64,000 nucleotides of DNA from Actinomycetota bacterium (lineage in GTDB: Bacteria; Actinomycetota; Acidimicrobiia; Acidimicrobiales; Ilumatobacteraceae). Shown piece after piece: positions 26,454-38,004 of the stretch. A program made the translations under genes and the position numbers. The notes under the pieces are model-generated. The model did not search any database. It worked only from the letters and a program-made list of their open reading frames with translations, and had not been told where the DNA came from. The stretch's first letter is position 1. Every line of letters starts with the position of its first letter. The stretch lies in NCBI GenBank assembly GCA_030645495.1, contig JAUSLV010000002.1:124001-188000 (forward strand). Reading direction: 5' to 3'.

Positions 26454-27764
26454 TCAACCGGGCGTGATGTGACCGGCGGTCTCGCCAACGAGCGCGAGGC
26501 GATCGCCCAAGGCAACGAGCACACCGCCTCGAGCTCCCGCGCCCGTCGGCCCGGAAAGCGCTTCCCAGGAGGTGCCATCGGTGGACGTCCACAGGCTGCC
26601 CGCGCTGTCGATCGCGACGAACTGCTCACCCACAGCAGCCAGGTCCGCCAACCGTTCCCCCTCGGCCCACGGCGGCAGCGCTGCTGGCTGCCAGCTGATG
26701 CCGTCGGCGCTGTGCCACAGGAGGGTGTAGCGACTGGCGCCGACGAGATCGGCGGTCACTGCAAGAAGGAAGCCCGACTCGGTTGCGGCGAGCGCGGCCA
26801 CCGTCACGAACGCTCCACTGGCGTCGTTGAGCACGGGGCCAGGCTGCCAGCTCACTCCGTCCGCGCTTCCCCACAGTCGAATTCCGCTGTCCTGCCCCAG
26901 CGAGCCCCGTCCGGCGGCCATGAGCGCGCCGCCTGGTGAGACGGCGACAGACCACGGCTCCATCCGTCCCACGCCTGTGTCTTGCTCGGTTGCGGCGAAG
27001 GTGGTCCACGATCCGTCGCTGCTGCGAGTGGCGACCGCGAAGTCTGCGCCGCCGGTGCGATACGGCTCCCACCATTGCCCCTCGAAGACGACGTGCACGG
27101 TTCCATTTGCAGCAGCCACACCCGCAACGCTCGAGAACCTGAACGCCTTTGCGCCTTGGACGCGCTGGTCGATACCAGTCTCGGCGGGGCCGGCGAGTGT
27201 CCAGCCCGAGCCATCGTCGATCGCCAACCACAAGTCGACCAGCGCACCGTCGGCACTCACCCCGGGAAGCGGCCTGATCAGGATTGCCACAACGGCGACG
27301 GAAGCATCACCACCGATCGCGAGCTCCCCGGCAAGGAGGCCAGGGGGCGGGTTGCCGGCGACGAGGGGAAGGCCCAGCTCGACGAGGTCGGCAGACTCGA
27401 CCCAACTGCCATCGGTCTGCTCGAAGATCCGCACAGCGCTCGCTGCCTGCGGCGTGTCGTCGACCGCCACACCCAGCAATCGCTCTCCCGCCGACCCGGC
27501 ATAGAAATTGGTTGCCCCCGTCGTTTCCCAGCCGTCGATCTCGGCCCAGCGCTCGCCCGCCGCAGCTTGGGTTGTGATGGTCGCGCCGACGGTCGTCGCG
27601 GTCGAGTCCTGCGGCGACGATGCGCCGGTCGGCGTGGGGTCGTCAGCGGAACTCCCGCCCCCGCACGCGGACAGCAGCACTGCCAGCGATCCCACTGCAC
27701 ACGTGGCTCGACGCGATCTACTCGGCCGGCGCTGCTCGTTCCTGGGTCGTGTCACGCGTGGCAC
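26454..27764 (-). CDS. Secreted lipoprotein with beta-propeller-like (BNR/sialidase-type) repeats
   Basis: 436 residues. An Arg-rich n-region and hydrophobic core end in the lipobox LLSAC (residues ~29-33), followed by a Ser/Thr/Pro-rich spacer. The mature part has repeated strands of the form DGVSWQPGPVL, DGISWQPAALP, DGTSWEALSG, spaced as in BNR-type propeller blades. Probably an exported, membrane-tethered binding protein. No catalytic residues recognised. It is monocistronic and lies between the IS remnant and the AsnC gene. Confidence 0.72.
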   Translation of the reverse strand: MPRVTRPRNEQRRPSRSRRATCAVGSLAVLLSACGGGSSADDPTPTGASSPQDSTATTVGATITTQAAAGERWAEIDGWETTGATNFYAGSAGERLLGVAVDDTPQAASAVRIFEQTDGSWVESADLVELGLPLVAGNPPPGLLAGELAIGGDASVAVVAILIRPLPGVSADGALVDLWLAIDDGSGWTLAGPAETGIDQRVQGAKAFRFSSVAGVAAANGTVHVVFEGQWWEPYRTGGADFAVATRSSDGSWTTFAATEQDTGVGRMEPWSVAVSPGGALMAAGRGSLGQDSGIRLWGSADGVSWQPGPVLNDASGAFVTVAALAATESGFLLAVTADLVGASRYTLLWHSADGISWQPAALPPWAEGERLADLAAVGEQFVAIDSAGSLWTSTDGTSWEALSGPTGAGARGGVLVALGDRLALVGETAGHITPG

Positions 27765-27817
27765 CAGGCATCCTCCGGTTTGAGGTGGGGAACCATCAGA
27801 GTAGTCGGCGCGTCAGC

Positions 27818-27835
27818 CGCTGCCTTTTTGCAGCG
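27818..27835 (-). terminator. Hairpin downstream of the AsnC/Lrp gene
   Basis: Perfect 6-bp arms CGCTGC and GCAGCG enclose a 6-nt loop, 9 bp after the AsnC stop codon. No clear U tract follows, so termination is likely but not certain. Confidence 0.4.
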
Positions 27836-27844
27836 TCAGACCCG

Positions 27845-30428
<2,584 letters not shown>

Positions 30429-30429
<1 letters not shown>

Positions 30430-31589
30430 TGGCCCACTTCCGCAGCGTGGGCGACGTGCCGCACAAGCGTCACACCCAGCACCGCGCCGCCGACGGCTCG
30501 CTGTACATGGAGGAGTTGGTCGGAGCGAACGGGTTCTCCGCCGACTCCGCGTTGCTGTACCACCGCCACCTGCCGGCGGCGATCACCGCCTCGCGACCAT
30601 GGACGTTGCCCGATGTCGATGCCGTCACCAACCACCCCCTGCGCGGTCGCCACCTACGCACCGCCGATCTCACCCTGACGGGCACCGATGCGGTGACGGG
30701 ACGGGTGCCGCTGTTCACCAACGCCGACGTCACGATCTCCTGGTTCCACGCGTCCCTGCCGTCGCCGCTGTACCGCAGCGCCGTTGCCGACGAATGCGTG
30801 TTCGTGCACGAGGGAACCGGTGTCGTCGAGACCGCGTACGGCGCACTCGACGCCACGCCCGGCATGTACCTGCTCCTGCCGCGTGGCACCACACATCGCT
30901 GGCTCCCCACCGGGGAGGGGCCGGTCGGCGCACTGGTGATCGCCGGCCGTGGCCACATCGCGCCACCCTCGCGCTACCTCACCCGCCACGGGCAGTTCAT
31001 GGAGCACGCTCCCTATTGCGAGCGCGACCTGCGCGGGCCGAGCGGGCCGCTGCTCGTGGACGGCACCGACGTCGACGTGTACGTCCGCCATGGCGATTCG
31101 GGCAGCATCGTCACCTACGCACGGCATCCCTTCGACGTCGTCGGTTGGGACGGCTGCCTGTATCCGTACGGGCTGCACACGGACGACTTCGAACCGATCA
31201 CCGGTCGTGTCCACCAGCCGCCGCCCGTGCACCAGGTGTTCGAAGCACCGGGGTTCGTGGTGTGCAACTTCGTGCCGCGCAAGGTGGACTACCACCCGAA
31301 CGCGATCCCGGCGCCGTACTACCACGCGAACGTCGACAGCGACGAGGTCTTGTTCTACGCAGCCGGCAACTACGGCGCGCGATCTGGCAGCGGCATCGGC
31401 GCCGGGTCGGTCTCGCTGCATCCGGCCGGCCTCACCCACGGCCCGCAGCCCGGCGCGTACGAACGCAGCATCGGGGTGACAGAGGTGGACGAACTGGCCG
31501 TGATGGTCGACACCTTCGCCCCACTCGCGCTCACTGCGGCCGCGCTGTCGGTGGAGGACGAGGCCTATCCGTGGACGTGGGCGCGATGA
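30429..31589 (+). CDS. hmgA: Homogentisate 1,2-dioxygenase
   Basis: 386 residues. Opens the aromatic ring of homogentisate to maleylacetoacetate. Typical features: the N-terminal HKRHTQHRAADGSLYMEELVG, the cupin core PYGLHTDDFEPITGRVHQPP and the metal-ligand region PAPYYHANVDSDEVLFYAAGN, then HPAGLTHGPQPG. The start ATG overlaps the phhA stop. The open frame extends far upstream inside phhA but without similarity. Shorter than animal enzymes but normal for the actinobacterial branch. Confidence 0.93.
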
Positions 31590-32794
31590 CGGTGCACGGC
31601 GCGACGTGGGTGCAGGGCGCTGCCGGTTCGCAATTCCCGATCACCAATCTGCCCTACGGTGCTTTCACCGTCACCTCGGACGAGCGGCCGCGCCTCGGCG
31701 TGGCCATCGGTGACCATGTGCTCGACCTCGCCGCAGTGTTGCCCGATGTCGCCGCGTTGGCCGAACCGTCGCTCAATGCGTTCATGGCAATGGGGCGTAG
31801 CGCATGGGCCGAGGTTCGGGCGCGGATCATCGATCTGCTGTGCGACACATCGGAACAGGCCACCGTCGAGCCGCACCTCGTCCCGATCAGGTCGGTGCAG
31901 ATGCACCTTCCTCTGGAAGTGGCCGACTATGTGGACTTCTACTCGTCGGAGCACCACGCGCGAAACCTCGGGCGCATCCTGCGCCCCGGTCAGCCGGAGC
32001 TCGCTGACAACTGGAAGCATCTGCCGATCGGCTACCACGGACGTGCAGGCACTGCGCGCGTGTCCGGTACGCCGGTGGTGCGCCCGCGAGGCCAGCGCCT
32101 GTCGCCGTCGACCTCGCAGCCCGAACACGGTCCGACCCGAAGGCTCGACATCGAGGCCGAGGTTGGCTGGGTGGTGGGGGTGCCGTCCGAACTCGGGCGG
32201 CCGGTGCCGCTGCACGCGTTCCGCGACCACGTGTTCGGTGCCTGCCTGGTGAACGACTGGTCGGCGCGCGACCTGCAGTCGTGGGAGTACGTGCCGCTCG
32301 GTCCGTTCCTCGGCAAGTCGTTCCTGACCTCCGTGTCGCCGTGGATCGTGCCACTCGCTGCGCTCGATGACGCGTGGTTGCCGCCGGTCGAGCGGGACAC
32401 CCCGCTGCTCGCGTACCTGGACGACACCGGCCGTCGCGACGGAATCGATCTCACCTTGGAGGTACGACTCAACGGCACCGTGGTGTCGCGCCCGCCGTTC
32501 GCCGGTATGTACTGGACCGCGGCACAACAACTCGCCCACCTGACCACCAACGGCGCTTCGGTGCGCACCGGTGATCTCTACGCGTCGGGTACCGTCAGCG
32601 GCCCAGAGCCGAACCAGCGCGGTTCGCTGATCGAGCTCAGTTGGAACGGCACCGCACCCATCCGGCTGGACGACGGCAGCACACGCACGTTCCTCGAGGA
32701 CGGCGACGAGGTCATCATTTCGGCCACGGCACCCGGACCGCAGGGCACCACGATCGGGTTCGGTTCGGTCAGAGGTCGCGTCGTCGCCGAGTGA
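31586..32794 (+). CDS. fahA: Fumarylacetoacetase
   Basis: 402 residues. Hydrolyses fumarylacetoacetate to fumarate and acetoacetate, the last step of the pathway. Seen: YVDFYSSEHHARNLG (catalytic His/metal region), the DIEAEVGWVVG metal-binding acidic motif, VFGACLVNDWSARDLQSWEYVPLGPFLGKSF and the PNQRGSLIELSW ending. It overlaps hmgA by 4 bp (ATGA). No glutathione-dependent maleylacetoacetate isomerase gene follows, so that step must be encoded elsewhere or proceed without a dedicated enzyme. Confidence 0.94.
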   Translation: MTVHGATWVQGAAGSQFPITNLPYGAFTVTSDERPRLGVAIGDHVLDLAAVLPDVAALAEPSLNAFMAMGRSAWAEVRARIIDLLCDTSEQATVEPHLVPIRSVQMHLPLEVADYVDFYSSEHHARNLGRILRPGQPELADNWKHLPIGYHGRAGTARVSGTPVVRPRGQRLSPSTSQPEHGPTRRLDIEAEVGWVVGVPSELGRPVPLHAFRDHVFGACLVNDWSARDLQSWEYVPLGPFLGKSFLTSVSPWIVPLAALDDAWLPPVERDTPLLAYLDDTGRRDGIDLTLEVRLNGTVVSRPPFAGMYWTAAQQLAHLTTNGASVRTGDLYASGTVSGPEPNQRGSLIELSWNGTAPIRLDDGSTRTFLEDGDEVIISATAPGPQGTTIGFGSVRGRVVAE

Positions 32795-32835
32795 AGGCTC
32801 CTCTTGGCGAAGCCGTCGGGGTCGTGACGGCGTCA

Positions 32836-33279
32836 TCATCCGAGCGATCGCTGACCTGGCGGGCGTTGAGGCGTTCGAGATCTGCAACCTCGCCACACCC
32901 CTGCGCCGCCAGCGAATGGCGCGACCGCAAGGGCCGGGCCATATCGCGCCCACGGGCGCGATCCGTACCCGCCAGGCGTACGAACCGCACCCGCGGGTTG
33001 GGGGGTGGTCAGGAGCGGGCCGAATCGCGCCCGACCGGACGGGGAGACTGCAGCGAAGGTGACCACACCGAAGAACGGGTCGACCACCGTGTACGAACGC
33101 ACAGCGGGCACCACGTCGTACGACAGCAGGTCGAATCCTCTGAACGCAAAGACGGCGGCAGCGAGTGGGCCACCGATGAAGTCGTACTCGGACGGAGCAC
33201 CTCGAGGCGACCGTGCTTCCCCGAACTGATCGTGCGCGCTCTCGAATACCGCTGACGCGACTTCGACGCGTCGGATCAC
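32836..33279 (-). CDS. Toxin-like partner of a Panacea antitoxin, with a repeat-derived C-terminal tail
   Basis: 147 residues; 4-bp overlap with the upstream Panacea gene. The first ~75 residues (FESAHDQFGEARSPRG ... YDFIGGPLAAAVFAF ... PAVRSYTVVDPFFGVVTF) match a compact actinobacterial family that is always paired with Panacea proteins and normally ends about 20 residues later. From about residue 81 the coding sequence runs through the dispersed repeat at 32945-33036 and beyond, giving a Pro/Gly/Arg-rich tail with no family resemblance. The native C-terminus was therefore probably replaced by insertion of the repeat. Toxin role is by context. Confidence 0.6.
   Translation of the reverse strand: MIRRVEVASAVFESAHDQFGEARSPRGAPSEYDFIGGPLAAAVFAFRGFDLLSYDVVPAVRSYTVVDPFFGVVTFAAVSPSGRARFGPLLTTPQPAGAVRTPGGYGSRPWARYGPALAVAPFAGGAGVWRGCRSRTPQRPPGQRSLG
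32945..33036. repeat. Dispersed 92-bp repeat, copy A
   Basis: Matches copy B at 46260-46351 over the same 92 bp without gaps (about 79 of 92 bases identical by eye). It begins with a hairpin (CGCGCCC-ac-GGGCGCG) and ends in CGCGCCCGACC. Here it lies inside the 3' part of the toxin-like gene. Confidence 0.75.
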
Positions 33280-33824
33280 AACGCGACGAGACCAAGCCGT
33301 TCGGCAGCTTCGCGCACGAGCCGCTGCGACGTGGGCGTTGACACCTGGCGGGCGCCAACCAGTGCGGCCTCATACGGAATATCGTCGCCGAGCTCGACCA
33401 GCCGCCAACCCGCCTCGTCGTGCGAGAGATCGCTGACCTGGGTGCCATTGAGGCCCTCGAGATCGGCGAGAACCTTGTTGATCGTGGCCAGTTCGTCGTC
33501 GGTGAACACCGAGAGGTCAGCGGGCCGGAGCGGTACCAGTCGATGCTGTTGGTAACCCAGGAACTCCTCTTGGCGAAGCTCGGCCTGGCCCTTGCCGATG
33601 AGCTCGTCGCGAACCGGGCGCAGGCGGCGGGCCGCGGGACCGTGCTGCAACTTCTGGTAGATCGCACCCGTGATCGGCCGGCCGGTGCGGCGAACATGGG
33701 CGAAATCGGCGAAGAACAACACCTTGTTGAGCTTCGTGGCCCCGCCAGATCGGTCGACCTGCAAGCGATCGGCCACGTACACGATGAGTTCAGTGAACTT
33801 GCGTTCGTCGTAGGTCGTCTTCAT
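33276..33824 (-). CDS. Panacea/SocA-like (DUF4065) antitoxin
   Basis: 182 residues from the ATG at 33824 (AGGA upstream); the open frame extends 28 codons further without similarity. The Panacea domain is clear: KFTELIVYVADRLQVD, GATKLNKVLFFADF, PITGAIYQKLQHGPAAR, a compact helical fold. The C-terminal segment (EAALVGARQVSTPTSQRLVREAAERLGL) is the partner-specific extension. Panacea domains serve as interchangeable antitoxins for many unrelated toxins. The toxin gene follows with a 4-bp overlap. About 118 bp without a gene separate it from the DUF3160 gene. Confidence 0.82.
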   Translation of the reverse strand: MKTTYDERKFTELIVYVADRLQVDRSGGATKLNKVLFFADFAHVRRTGRPITGAIYQKLQHGPAARRLRPVRDELIGKGQAELRQEEFLGYQQHRLVPLRPADLSVFTDDELATINKVLADLEGLNGTQVSDLSHDEAGWRLVELGDDIPYEAALVGARQVSTPTSQRLVREAAERLGLVAL

Positions 33825-33942
33825 GAGCCCATCCTGGCGAGCGGGTGTCACAGAGAACTGTACCTGCCTGCCACACGCGCGCAGTCGACGCCTGCGGGCC
33901 CGGCGCACCCGAACGGTCAGCTGCGGGATTCGGGGTGCAGTC

Positions 33943-36171
33943 TCAGAACTCCACCCGCGGACCGTTCGCGATCTCAGCGGAGATCGCGACGCCCTCCAGC
34001 CACGCCGGCCGCTGCGGCCGAGTGCCGTCCGTCACGATCTGGCGCCACTCCTCGTCGGTGAGCCGCGGCGACGCCACGGGTCGCCAGAACTCGTAGTACG
34101 AGTAGACCGCGCCCACGGCCAGCTGGAAGTGCCCCGCGCCGTCGGGCACGATCACCAGGATGGTTTCGGGCAGGCCGTCGGCCAGCTCGAGCGTGAACTC
34201 CGACGAGCGGAAAACATCGCTCACCAGTGCGGCGCTGTCGCTGTAGTCCGGAACCTGCTCTGCCGCTCGTACGAGGCCGGACGATTGGTACCAGAGCAGC
34301 TCGAGTGTGGAGCCGAAGTAGCTGAGGCGTGTGTTGTCAGCATCCGAGGTGGGTTCACCAGCCAGCTCTGTGGTGGCGATGCCTGCCAGCCACGTCGCCA
34401 ACGCGGCGTACGACGTGAGGAGCGACGCGTTCGCCTCGGTGAGGAGCCCACGCGCATCCAACCCATCGATGATCAGGTTCGCGAGTGCTGCCAGCCGGCC
34501 GAATGCAACCGGGTCGGGCTCGACGAAGTGGCGCGGCGTGTACGGCGGCGGCTGCGGACCTTCCCCCTCGCCGGCGGAGCCCTGCTTCGCGTACAGCAGC
34601 GTGTCGTGCTTCAATTCTGTGTACGAGCCGAACCCGGTCTGCAGCGACTTGGCGGCCCACGCGGCGGTCTGCATGAAGTCGGGGTAGGCGGCCGTCCGGT
34701 CCACGAACTGGGGCTCCAACGCGTGGAGCCATGCGTCGTAGACGGTGCCCGCCCACTCGTCACCGGTACGGGAGCCGACGAGCGTTTGCATCGCGTCGAG
34801 CTGCTCCGGGTAGTGGGCGAAGTCGGTCTCACCGGAGTCGGTCTGGATCTGGGTCGCCAGCGACGAGCCGAACACGGACGCGAGGTCGAGCGGCGACGGC
34901 GAGACGCGGCGACTCTCGTCGGTGCCGACGTTCGGCCACGTGAGCTGATCGAAGACGTACGAGTCGAGCACGAGGCGGGCACCCATGAGGCGCACCGACG
35001 CGTTCTCCGGGTCGATCCCGACGGAACGCATCCGCAGCAGCTCGTCCCCGATGTCGCTGACTGCAGCGTCCGCCGTGAACGCTGCCGCGTCGGCCAGACC
35101 GGTGGCCACGACGGTCGCGGCGGCCGTCTGCGCCTCGGCCGGGGTGTAGTCGTCGGCCACGCCGACGAGGAATGCCGTCGTGTCGTAAATCTGCTGCCAG
35201 ATCGCTGCCGTGTCGGGGTCGGAGGTCGCGACGCGGGCAGCGAGCAGGCCGAGGCGCAGCGAGTCGGTGTCGGTCACGTAGAACGCTTGCTGTCCGAGCT
35301 CTGACATCGACCGGAAGTACCTCTCCAGCGTGGCGCTGCTCGTGTAGTGACCGCGCGGGCGGAACTGGGTGTAGTCGACGCAGCCGGTGAACGCATTCGG
35401 CAGCTGGCACTCGACATACCCGGTGATCGGTGACGCCGTTGCCTTGGAAGCGTCCGTTGCGAGCGCCACCTCGTCGTTCGCGCGTTCGCTGATCGCACCG
35501 ATATCGAGACCGAGCAGCGTTGCGGCGGCTTCGTAGAAGGCCACCACTCGCTCGGCGCTGTCGGCGAGGTCGGTGCCCGACAACTGCTCCGACTGAACGC
35601 GGGCGGCCGCGACCGTCCGCGTCAGGTAGTCGGCGAGCGCCGGCACCAGCACGTCGGTCTCCGTGTCCCGAAGCACTTTGGAGAAGGCGTTGTGCCACGC
35701 GTTGTACATGGAGTCGGTCGTCACGAAGATCGTCCCGAAGTCGTACGCACTGATCTCGTAGCGCTGGTGGAAATAGTTGAGGGCGGAGTAGCGCTCCGAC
35801 TGGATCGCGAAACCCTGCGCCTCGATCGCGGCCACGAGTTCTGGCTGCCTCGCCAGATCCGCACGGAACCCGTCGTGCATCCGGACGTCGTCCAACGATG
35901 TCGGAGTCGCCGGGCCCGCGTAGGGCGTGGAGCCATCCAGGAGCGCGATGTCGTTGTAGGGCGCGAAGGCGTCGAGTGAGCGCAGGCTGCTGGCCGCAGG
36001 GCGAGGCGTCTCGGGTTCGGTCGTGGTGCTGCTCGCGGCGGGTTCAGTGGTGGGGGACGTGTTGCCGGTGTCGTTGCCGTCGTCGTTGCAGGCGACCAGC
36101 ATGACGAGCGAGGCGATCGTCACCAGGGCGACCGCCCGCCGGTGGGGTGAACCGTGTCGGGAACTGTGCAT
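33943..36171 (-). CDS. DUF3160 lipoprotein
   Basis: 742 residues from the ATG at 36171, which has GGAGGAG upstream and overlaps the capA stop (TGATG). Signal peptide with lipobox LVAC (residues ~25-28), then a Thr/Ser/Pro spacer. The body matches DUF3160: YNAWHNAFSKVLRDTE, HYTSSATLERYFRSM, GARLVLDSYVFDQLTWPNVG and the late SYTELKHDTLLYAKQ motif. Large extracellular helical proteins of unknown function. Translational coupling to the CapA-like lipoprotein suggests a common surface role. Confidence 0.82.
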   Translation of the reverse strand: MHSSRHGSPHRRAVALVTIASLVMLVACNDDGNDTGNTSPTTEPAASSTTTEPETPRPAASSLRSLDAFAPYNDIALLDGSTPYAGPATPTSLDDVRMHDGFRADLARQPELVAAIEAQGFAIQSERYSALNYFHQRYEISAYDFGTIFVTTDSMYNAWHNAFSKVLRDTETDVLVPALADYLTRTVAAARVQSEQLSGTDLADSAERVVAFYEAAATLLGLDIGAISERANDEVALATDASKATASPITGYVECQLPNAFTGCVDYTQFRPRGHYTSSATLERYFRSMSELGQQAFYVTDTDSLRLGLLAARVATSDPDTAAIWQQIYDTTAFLVGVADDYTPAEAQTAAATVVATGLADAAAFTADAAVSDIGDELLRMRSVGIDPENASVRLMGARLVLDSYVFDQLTWPNVGTDESRRVSPSPLDLASVFGSSLATQIQTDSGETDFAHYPEQLDAMQTLVGSRTGDEWAGTVYDAWLHALEPQFVDRTAAYPDFMQTAAWAAKSLQTGFGSYTELKHDTLLYAKQGSAGEGEGPQPPPYTPRHFVEPDPVAFGRLAALANLIIDGLDARGLLTEANASLLTSYAALATWLAGIATTELAGEPTSDADNTRLSYFGSTLELLWYQSSGLVRAAEQVPDYSDSAALVSDVFRSSEFTLELADGLPETILVIVPDGAGHFQLAVGAVYSYYEFWRPVASPRLTDEEWRQIVTDGTRPQRPAWLEGVAISAEIANGPRVEF

Positions 36172-37721
36172 CAGGAATCTCCTCCGTCGGTACTGATCGT
36201 TTGACTGCCAGCGGTGTCGTGGCCGCGCAGCAGCGCCGGCTCGGTTCGCCCGTCGAGGTCGAGGTCGACGCAGATCGGGACAGCGTGGCCATCGAGCAGT
36301 GATGCAGTCGCGAAGCCGAAGCCACGCCACCGCCACGCCGACCCGGCCGTCACGGTCGGATCATCGAGCGCCGAGAAGCCGAGCGCGACACCGTCATCGC
36401 ACACATCGAGCGTTTCGACCGGGAGCGTCATCGTCCCCGCGCCCCAGCGAAGCGTCCCCGCCTCGAAGACTCCGAGATGGGCGCCGCGGCCGGACGCGTC
36501 GATGAAGTCCGTGTCCGGGAACGCCTGCTGGAGCAGTCGCGTTCGGAACGGCCGCCGATACGAAGCCACCACGTCGGTCACACCGTCGCCGTCGACGTCG
36601 CCCAGTCGGGCGGCGATGAGCACACCACCGGGCACCAGACCGTCGACCTGTTGCACGCTCGCCGCCGGCGCGGCTGGGTCGAGCGGACCGATCGGGCTCC
36701 ACCACTCGCCATCCACCGAGGCGGCGTCACCGGTGGGGAGGTCCCACCCGTCGAACGTCGCCCGCAGGTAGGTGCCGATCGATGCGGTGCGCCATGCCTG
36801 CACGCCGTCGGCACTGACCAGCACTTCCAGCATCGTCCCGGTCTGGGTACGCGGCATCCGCTGATCGAACACGGCGTTACCGAGGCCGGGCGCCTGCACC
36901 GCCTGACGGTCGTCGGCGCCGGCTGCAACGCTGACGGCGTACGCGACGTGAGCGCCGTTGCCCCACACGATGTCGACTCCCCACGAGGTGAGGTCGGCAA
37001 CCACACCCGCGAGCACCGGATCGGGTTCGGGCAGGTACTCGACGCCACCGTGGATACCGACGACCACCACGTCGGCAGTGGCGCGTGCTGCTGCGACGGC
37101 TGACCTCGCGACGGCGGAGTCCCACGTGGCGACCCCCGCCTCGACGCCGGCCGAGGGGCCGCCGTGCGTGAGGTCGAAGGCAAGGACGGCGATCCGCACC
37201 CCGTTGCGTTCGAAGACGGTCGCCGTGGTCGCCTCGTCGAGGGTTGCCCCGGCCCCGATCGCCGCGATGTCGTGCGCGTGGAGCGCGGCGATCGTGTCGG
37301 TGGTCGTCTCGGGTCCGGCGTCGCCCGCGTGGTTGTTGGCGATCGCCATGCCATCGAACCCGGCGCCGGCGAGCAGCGGGGCACTCCGCGGATCGGCCTC
37401 GAGCGCGTTGTCGCCCACCATGTGGGGGCGCTCGGTGAGAGGCGACTCGAGGTTCGCGAGCGCCAGATCCGCCCCGTTCAGCGTGGCGCGGAGTCGCTCG
37501 AAGATGCTGTCTCGATCGTTCATCACGACCGGCGCCACCGAGCGACCGAGCATCACATCGCCCAGCAGCACGATGCTCGCGGTGCGCTGCGCCGCGGCCG
37601 GGCCGTCGTGGTACCCGGTCGTCGTCGTGGTCGACAGGGCGGTGTTGGTCGATTCCACCGGCGCCGACGAACACCCCGCGCACCACACGGCTACGCAGGC
37701 CAGCAGCACGTCGAGGCGCAT
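36171..37721 (-). CDS. CapA/PGA_cap metallophosphatase-like lipoprotein with C-terminal FG-GAP-like region
   Basis: 516 residues. Short signal with lipobox CAGC (residues ~14-17). The CapA metallophosphoesterase fold: LLGDVMLGRSV (metal Asp), ALANLESPLT, MAIANNHAGDAG (NNH) and VVVGIHGGVEY. The C-terminal ~170 residues contain RLGDVDGDGVTDVV and VDLDLDGRTEPALL, calcium-binding FG-GAP-type loops. Relatives act in poly-gamma-glutamate capsule systems, but no capB/capC neighbours exist, so the substrate is unknown. Operonic with the DUF3160 lipoprotein. Confidence 0.83.
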   Translation of the reverse strand: MRLDVLLACVAVWCAGCSSAPVESTNTALSTTTTTGYHDGPAAAQRTASIVLLGDVMLGRSVAPVVMNDRDSIFERLRATLNGADLALANLESPLTERPHMVGDNALEADPRSAPLLAGAGFDGMAIANNHAGDAGPETTTDTIAALHAHDIAAIGAGATLDEATTATVFERNGVRIAVLAFDLTHGGPSAGVEAGVATWDSAVARSAVAAARATADVVVVGIHGGVEYLPEPDPVLAGVVADLTSWGVDIVWGNGAHVAYAVSVAAGADDRQAVQAPGLGNAVFDQRMPRTQTGTMLEVLVSADGVQAWRTASIGTYLRATFDGWDLPTGDAASVDGEWWSPIGPLDPAAPAASVQQVDGLVPGGVLIAARLGDVDGDGVTDVVASYRRPFRTRLLQQAFPDTDFIDASGRGAHLGVFEAGTLRWGAGTMTLPVETLDVCDDGVALGFSALDDPTVTAGSAWRWRGFGFATASLLDGHAVPICVDLDLDGRTEPALLRGHDTAGSQTISTDGGDS

Positions 37722-37785
37722 GAGCGCACGCTACTCCTCGTCGAGATCGCTGATCAGGGGCGAAGGTCGGGCTCCTCGGTCGGGT

Positions 37786-37884
37786 ATGCCATACCCGAGC
37801 GTTGTCGTGCACCTTCTCGGCGATCCGCGAATAGAGCGCTACGGCGAACTCGCTCCGCCGCCGCGTGGGCGAAAGGCATGGGCG
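37786..37884 (+). pseudogene. N-terminal stub of a SARP/BTAD-type regulator
   Basis: 33 codons read PSVVVHLLGDPRIERYGE then PPPRGRKAWA, the first strands and RGRKAWALLAYL start of an AfsR/SARP/BTAD regulator DNA-binding domain. The expected continuation is missing and the frame becomes unrelated. The stub begins beside a perfect inverted repeat CGGGTAT-GCC-ATACCCG (37781-37797). The rest of the 283-bp gap before the AbiEi gene shows no other gene. Confidence 0.5.
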
Positions 37885-37988
37885 CACGGCAGCCAAGGCC
37901 CTGGGCCGCCCCTGGCCGTAGCAACACCGCCGACTCCGGCCCGCGAGCCCGTCCTGGGCAGGCGGCGGCGCTGCGTTCGTCATTCGGG

Positions 37989-37994
37989 TATACT
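37989..37994 (+). promoter_or_regulatory. Candidate -10 element for the AbiE operon (near-leaderless)
   Basis: TATACT lies 10 bp before the ATG at 38005 with no good Shine-Dalgarno between them, as in leaderless or near-leaderless actinobacterial mRNAs. No convincing -35 is seen. Confidence 0.35.
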
Positions 37995-38004
37995 GGAACA
38001 CAGC

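Noticed and set aside
26148-26939. Pro/Arg-rich + strand frame over the IS remnant and lipoprotein end
   Set aside because: It is out of phase with both the transposase fragment and the lipoprotein and shows no motif.
31565-33697. 710-codon minus-strand frame opposite fahA and through the Panacea pair
   Set aside because: Overlaps two well-supported gene sets in other frames and reads as Arg/Ser/Pro-rich nonsense.
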